Source: Vogesella fluminis
GTDB taxonomy: Bacteria; Pseudomonadota; Gammaproteobacteria; Burkholderiales; Chromobacteriaceae
DNA: 64,000 nucleotides
Assembly (NCBI RefSeq): GCF_014652335.1
Contig: NZ_BMYP01000011.1
Span: 1 to 64,000 of the forward strand
Direction: 5' to 3'
This document shows positions 59,996-64,000 of the stretch, piece by piece. Under the pieces are notes generated by a model. It did not search any database, was not told the origin of the DNA, and saw nothing but the letters and a program-made list of their open reading frames with translations. The stretch's first letter is position 1. Every line of letters starts with the position of its first letter. A program made the translations under genes and the position numbers.

Positions 59996-61546
59996 TCAGC
60001 CTCCGGCGTTAGCCTTGCGGTCGCGACGCATATCGTGGAATACGATAGGCGATGCCTTTTTCTTGCCGAACAGGCTAGGCTCGGAAACCCCGCCAGAGCA
60101 GCCATTGCCGAAAGTGAAACCGCAGCTGGCCTTATCTTCGAAGGTGTTTTCCACCATTTCCTTGTGGCTGGACGGGATCACGAAGCGGTCTTCGTAGTTG
60201 GCGATCGCCATTACCTGATACATCTCTTCCACTTGCGCGGCCTTGAGATGCGTCCCCTTCAGCGTGCTTTCGTCAACAACCTTCTCCACGCTCTTCTTGC
60301 GCATATAGCGGCGCATGGCAACCATGGTTTCCAGCGCCTTCACCACCGGTTCTTCCTTGCCGGCAGTCAGCAGGTTGGCCAGATACTGGATCGGGATGCG
60401 CAGATCCTTGACGTCCGGAATGATGCCGTTTTCGCCAACCAGGCCGTTTTCCAGTGCGGACTGGATCGGCGACAGCGGCGGGATGTACCACACCATCGGC
60501 AGCGTGCGATATTCCGGATGCAGCGGGAACGCCACTTTCCATTCCATGGCCATCTTGTACACCGGCGAGTTCTGTGCCGCGGTGAGCCAGGCATCTGGAA
60601 TGCCCTGCTTCTTGGCTTCGGCAATCACTTCCGGCGCGTTCGGGTCAAGGAATACGCCCAGTTGCGCTTCGTACAGGCTCTTCGGATCCTCCACGCTGGC
60701 AGCGGCTTCGATCTTGTCGGCATCGTACAGCAGCACACCCAGGTAACGGATGCGGCCAACGCAGGTCTCGGAGCACACGGTCGGCTGGCCGGCTTCGATA
60801 CGCGGGTAGCAGAAGATACACTTCTCTGCCTTGCCGGTAGTCCAGTTGTAGTAGATCTTCTTGTACGGGCAGCCCGATACGCACATGCGCCAACCGCGGC
60901 ACTTGTCCTGGTCGATCAGCACGATACCGTCGTCTTCACGCTTGTAGATGGAGCCGGATGGGCAGCTGGCGACGCAGGCCGGATTCAGGCAGTGTTCGCA
61001 CAGGCGCGGCAGGTACATCATGAAGGTGTTCTCGAACGCCGAGTACATCTCCTTCTGGATGCCTTCGAACAGCGCATCCTTGGAACGCTTGCTGAATTCG
61101 CCACCCAGATCGTCTTCCCAGTTCGGACCCCACTCGATCTTGTCCATCTTCTTGCCGGTCAGCACCGAGACCGGGCGTGCGGTTGGCGGCGTGATCATTT
61201 CCGGCGCGTTCTGCAGATGTTCGTAGTCGTAGGTGAACGGCTCGTAGTATTCGTCGATTGCCGGCAGGTTCGGGTTGGCGAACACGTTGGCGAGAATCTT
61301 CAGGCGGCCACCCTGGCGCGGCTCCAGCTTGCCGTTGGGCTTGCGCACCCAGCCACCCTGCCATTTGTCCTGGTTTTCCCAGTCCTTGGGATAGCCGATG
61401 CCGGGCTTGGTCTCGACGTTGTTGAACCACGCGTATTCGACACCGTCGCGACTGGTCCACACGTTCTTGCAGGTTACCGAACAGGTATGGCAACCAATGC
61501 ACTTGTCGAGGTTGAGCACCATACCGATTTGGGCACGGATTTTCAT
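59996..61546 (-). CDS. narH: respiratory nitrate reductase, iron-sulfur beta subunit
   Basis: A 516-aa subunit on the cytoplasmic face carrying three [4Fe-4S] and one [3Fe-4S] cluster. Cys groups: CIGCHTCSVTC, CEHCLNPACVASCP, CRGWRMCVSGCP (Trp in place of one Cys, the [3Fe-4S] mark), and CIFCYPRIE...CSETC. It starts MKIRAQIGMVLNLDKC at ATG 61546; the frame extends upstream to 61630 with no match to the family. Electrons pass from NarI to NarG through it. Confidence 0.96.
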   Translation of the reverse strand: MKIRAQIGMVLNLDKCIGCHTCSVTCKNVWTSRDGVEYAWFNNVETKPGIGYPKDWENQDKWQGGWVRKPNGKLEPRQGGRLKILANVFANPNLPAIDEYYEPFTYDYEHLQNAPEMITPPTARPVSVLTGKKMDKIEWGPNWEDDLGGEFSKRSKDALFEGIQKEMYSAFENTFMMYLPRLCEHCLNPACVASCPSGSIYKREDDGIVLIDQDKCRGWRMCVSGCPYKKIYYNWTTGKAEKCIFCYPRIEAGQPTVCSETCVGRIRYLGVLLYDADKIEAAASVEDPKSLYEAQLGVFLDPNAPEVIAEAKKQGIPDAWLTAAQNSPVYKMAMEWKVAFPLHPEYRTLPMVWYIPPLSPIQSALENGLVGENGIIPDVKDLRIPIQYLANLLTAGKEEPVVKALETMVAMRRYMRKKSVEKVVDESTLKGTHLKAAQVEEMYQVMAIANYEDRFVIPSSHKEMVENTFEDKASCGFTFGNGCSGGVSEPSLFGKKKASPIVFHDMRRDRKANAGG

Positions 61547-61636
61547 TGTGATACTCCTGTTTTTTTGCGACAAACCCCGCGCACGACACCTTACAGCGTC
61601 ACTGCATGCCGGCGCGGGCTTCGCGGCCAAAAGGGT

Positions 61637-64000
61637 TTAGGCGTTATCAGCCAGCGGCTTGTCCAGCCAGTCCACGTTCTTCATCTTGCGTACGATCACG
61701 AATTCGTCGCGGTTGGAGCCGACGGTGCCGTAGTAGTTGAAGCCCCAGGCCAGTTGTGCATAACCACCGATCATGTGCGTCGGCTTGATCACCGCCCGCG
61801 TTACCGAGTTGTGAATACCACCGCGCTTGCCGCTGGTTTCCGCCCCTGGCACGTTCACGATCTTTTCCTGGGCGTGGTACATCAGGCTCATGCCTTCCGG
61901 CACGCGCTGCGATACCACGGCGCGGGCGGTCAGTGTACCGTTGACGTTGAACACCTCGATCCAGTCGTTGTCGACGATGCCAGCCTTCTTGGCGTCGATC
62001 TCGGAGACCCAGACGTGCGGGCCGCCACGCGACAGCGTCAGCATGCGCAGGTTGTCGGAGTAAGTACTGTGGATACCCCACTTCTGGTGCGGAGTAATCC
62101 AGTTCAGCACGATCTCGCTGTTACCGTTCGGCTTCTTGCCCAGAATAGCCTTGGTAGTCTTCAGGTCGATATGCGGCTTGTACACGCACAGCCCTTCACC
62201 AAAGGCACGCATCCACTGGTGATCCTGGTAGAACTGCTGGCGGCCGGTGATGGTACGCCATGGAATCAGCTCATGCACGTTGGTGTAGCCGGCGTTATAG
62301 CTGACTTCTTCGCTTTCCAGACCAGACCAGGTCGGCGAGGAAATGATCTTGCGCGGCTGTGCCTGTACGTCACGGAAGCGGATGCTGTCGTGCTCGCGTG
62401 GCAGCGCCAGATGAGTGTGGTCTCGACCGGTGATCTTGGACAGCGCCTCCCAGGCCTTGACCGCGACGTGACCGTTAGTCTCCGGTGCCAGGGTCAGGAT
62501 CATCTCGGCGGCGTCGATAGCGGTATTCAGCTTCGGCTGGCCGGCAGCGATACCGCTGGCCACGGTCTTGTTCAGGCCGCGCAGGATATCCACTTCATGA
62601 CCTGTCTTCCAGGCAATACCCTTGCCGCCGTTGCCCACCTTCTCCAGCAACGGGCCGATGGAGGTGAACTTGTCGTAGATCTTGCTGTAATCGCGCTCGA
62701 CCACAGTCATTTTCGGCATGGTTTTGCCCGGGATTGGCTCGCACTCGCCTTTTTTCCAGTCGCGCGGATCGAACGGCTGGCCCAGCTCTTCCGGTGTATC
62801 GTGCATCAGCGGGGTCAATACCAGGTCCTTGCGGGTCCCCAGGTAATCGCCACCCACTTCCGAGATCGCCTTGGCGAAGCCCTTGTAGATCTCCCAGTCA
62901 CTCTTCGCTTGCCACAGCGGCTGTACAGCTTCCGACAGCGGGTGGATGAACGGGTGCATGTCGGACGTGTTGAGGTCGTCCTTCTCGTACCAGGTTGCAG
63001 TCGGCAGCACGATATCGCCATACAGGCAGGTAGTGGACATACGGAAGTCCAGCACCACCAACAGGTCCAGCTTACCTTCTGCAGCAGGACGCACCGTGAT
63101 TTCCGTCGGCTTGATGCAGCCTTCTTCGTCATTCATCACTGCGTTCTGGGTACCCAGCAGGTACTTCAGGAAGTATTCATGGCCCTTGCCGGAAGAACCC
63201 AGAATGTTGGAACGCCACACGAACATGTTGCGCGGGAAGTTCTTGGGGTTGTCCGGGTCGTTACACGACATGTCCAGCTTGCCGGACTTCAGGTTTTCCA
63301 CCGCATAGGCGATCGGATCCTTGCCGGCGGCCTCGGCGTCGCGCACCACGTCCAGCGGGTTGGTGGTCAGCTGCGGTGTCGACGGCAGCCAGCCCATGCG
63401 CTCGGCTTTGGCGTTGTAGTCGATCATCGCCATCTGGCTCATGCTGCCATCGGCAGTCGGGCACAGGATTTCGTCAGCGCCCAGTTTTTCATGGCGCCAC
63501 TGACTGGTGTGCGCGTAGAAGAAGCTGGTGCCGTTCATCTGGCGCGACGGACGCACCCAGTCGGCGGCAAATGCCAGCGGAGCCCAGCCGGTCTGCGGAC
63601 GCAGTTTTTCCTGGCCCACGTAGTGACACCAACCGCCACCGCTCTGGCCGATACAACCGCACATCATCAGCATGTTGATGATACCGCGGTAGGTCATGTC
63701 CATGTGGTACCAGTGGTTCAGCGCAGCACCGACGATCACCATCGACTTGCCGCGGGTCTGGTCGGCGTTCTTCGCGAATTCGCGCGCCACCTGGATTACC
63801 ATCTCCGGCTTGACACCGGTATGTTTCTGCTGCCAGGCCGGGGTGTATGGCACGTCGTCGAAGTAATCCTTCGCCACGTTGCTACCGCCGAGACCACGGT
63901 CGATACCGTAGTTGGCCGCCATCAGGTCGAATACGGTGGTTATCAGTGCCTGCTTGCCATCAGCCAGCGTGATGTGCTTGACCGGTACATTGCGGGTCAG
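61637..64000 (-). CDS. narG: respiratory nitrate reductase, molybdenum alpha subunit (5' end outside window)
   Basis: 787 C-terminal residues of a protein usually about 1240 aa long. The frame is open to the right edge, reading ...VPVKHITLADGKQALITTVFDLMAANYG, so 63922 is only an internal Met. Mo-bis-MGD-binding oxidoreductase blocks are clear: MVIVGAALNHWYHMDMTYRGIINMLMMCGCIGQSGGGWCHYVGQEK, TCLYGDIVLPTATWYEKDDLNTSDMHPF, and a C-terminal molydopterin dinucleotide-binding domain (WVSEIDAKKAGIVDNDWIEVFN). The N-terminal [4Fe-4S] region and the operon promoter lie outside. Confidence 0.96.
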   Translation of the reverse strand: MTRNVPVKHITLADGKQALITTVFDLMAANYGIDRGLGGSNVAKDYFDDVPYTPAWQQKHTGVKPEMVIQVAREFAKNADQTRGKSMVIVGAALNHWYHMDMTYRGIINMLMMCGCIGQSGGGWCHYVGQEKLRPQTGWAPLAFAADWVRPSRQMNGTSFFYAHTSQWRHEKLGADEILCPTADGSMSQMAMIDYNAKAERMGWLPSTPQLTTNPLDVVRDAEAAGKDPIAYAVENLKSGKLDMSCNDPDNPKNFPRNMFVWRSNILGSSGKGHEYFLKYLLGTQNAVMNDEEGCIKPTEITVRPAAEGKLDLLVVLDFRMSTTCLYGDIVLPTATWYEKDDLNTSDMHPFIHPLSEAVQPLWQAKSDWEIYKGFAKAISEVGGDYLGTRKDLVLTPLMHDTPEELGQPFDPRDWKKGECEPIPGKTMPKMTVVERDYSKIYDKFTSIGPLLEKVGNGGKGIAWKTGHEVDILRGLNKTVASGIAAGQPKLNTAIDAAEMILTLAPETNGHVAVKAWEALSKITGRDHTHLALPREHDSIRFRDVQAQPRKIISSPTWSGLESEEVSYNAGYTNVHELIPWRTITGRQQFYQDHQWMRAFGEGLCVYKPHIDLKTTKAILGKKPNGNSEIVLNWITPHQKWGIHSTYSDNLRMLTLSRGGPHVWVSEIDAKKAGIVDNDWIEVFNVNGTLTARAVVSQRVPEGMSLMYHAQEKIVNVPGAETSGKRGGIHNSVTRAVIKPTHMIGGYAQLAWGFNYYGTVGSNRDEFVIVRKMKNVDWLDKPLADNA

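Overview
The window is a GC-rich (about 65 %), gene-dense chromosomal segment from a betaproteobacterium. The gene content points to Neisseriales, most likely Chromobacteriaceae (Vogesella, Aquitalea or Chromobacterium relatives). That placement is an inference from protein character and gene order; no rRNA is present. I see no phage, insertion sequence, CRISPR or tRNA. Almost every gene has a recognisable core or respiratory function.

Layout. 1-1.8 kb: the end of an unidentified gene, then tartronate-semialdehyde reductase and hydroxypyruvate isomerase (glyoxylate/glycerate metabolism). 2.1-9.7 kb: an RhlE-type RNA helicase, a PAS-GAF-PAS-GGDEF diguanylate cyclase, and a minus-strand run ribE, ribB, ribH, nusB, thiL, pgpA. 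9.8-13 kb: prfC, an MscS-type channel and a TetR regulator. 13-19.4 kb: a fructose PTS operon (IIA-HPr-EI fusion, fruK, fruA) with a divergent LacI-type repressor and a twice-repeated candidate operator. 19.7-27.3 kb: folE with a BLUF photoreceptor, a 56-aa orphan, dsbB, a patatin, the pmbA/yjgA pair, mog, a YheT-type hydrolase and trpC. 27.4-32.1 kb: a BMP-type ABC importer (probably nucleosides) with a structured leader RNA. 32.4-39 kb: pncC, pgi, orn, an M48 protease, phhB, rsgA, phaB and free-methionine-sulfoxide reductase.

39-64 kb is a molybdoenzyme and anaerobic respiration block. It holds a two-component system of the sigma-54 activator class, and a divergent Cys-type formate dehydrogenase operon (fdh alpha, beta, gamma, fdhD, fdhE) behind a good sigma-54 -24/-12 promoter. 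It continues with moaA, a carbonic anhydrase, mobA-moaE-moaD-mobB, moaC-narX-narL, a NIT-domain chemoreceptor, and narGHJI (narG runs off the window). Together these can make Mo-bis-MGD, load it into formate dehydrogenase and nitrate reductase, pass electrons from formate through quinone to nitrate, and sense nitrate for transcription and perhaps taxis.

The most striking non-gene signal is a 14-bp repeat, TGCGGCCAACCTTG. The 13-bp core occurs 20 times exactly (both strands) with at least nine one-mismatch relatives and an AAACGTTGGCCGC sub-variant. Twelve of the 20 exact copies are intergenic. Three inverted pairs with a 2-nt spacer sit between convergent genes as terminator-like hairpins. 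This is how the Neisseria DNA uptake sequence is distributed, but the sequence is unrelated, so it is proposed here as a candidate uptake-type (DUS-like) repeat of this lineage.
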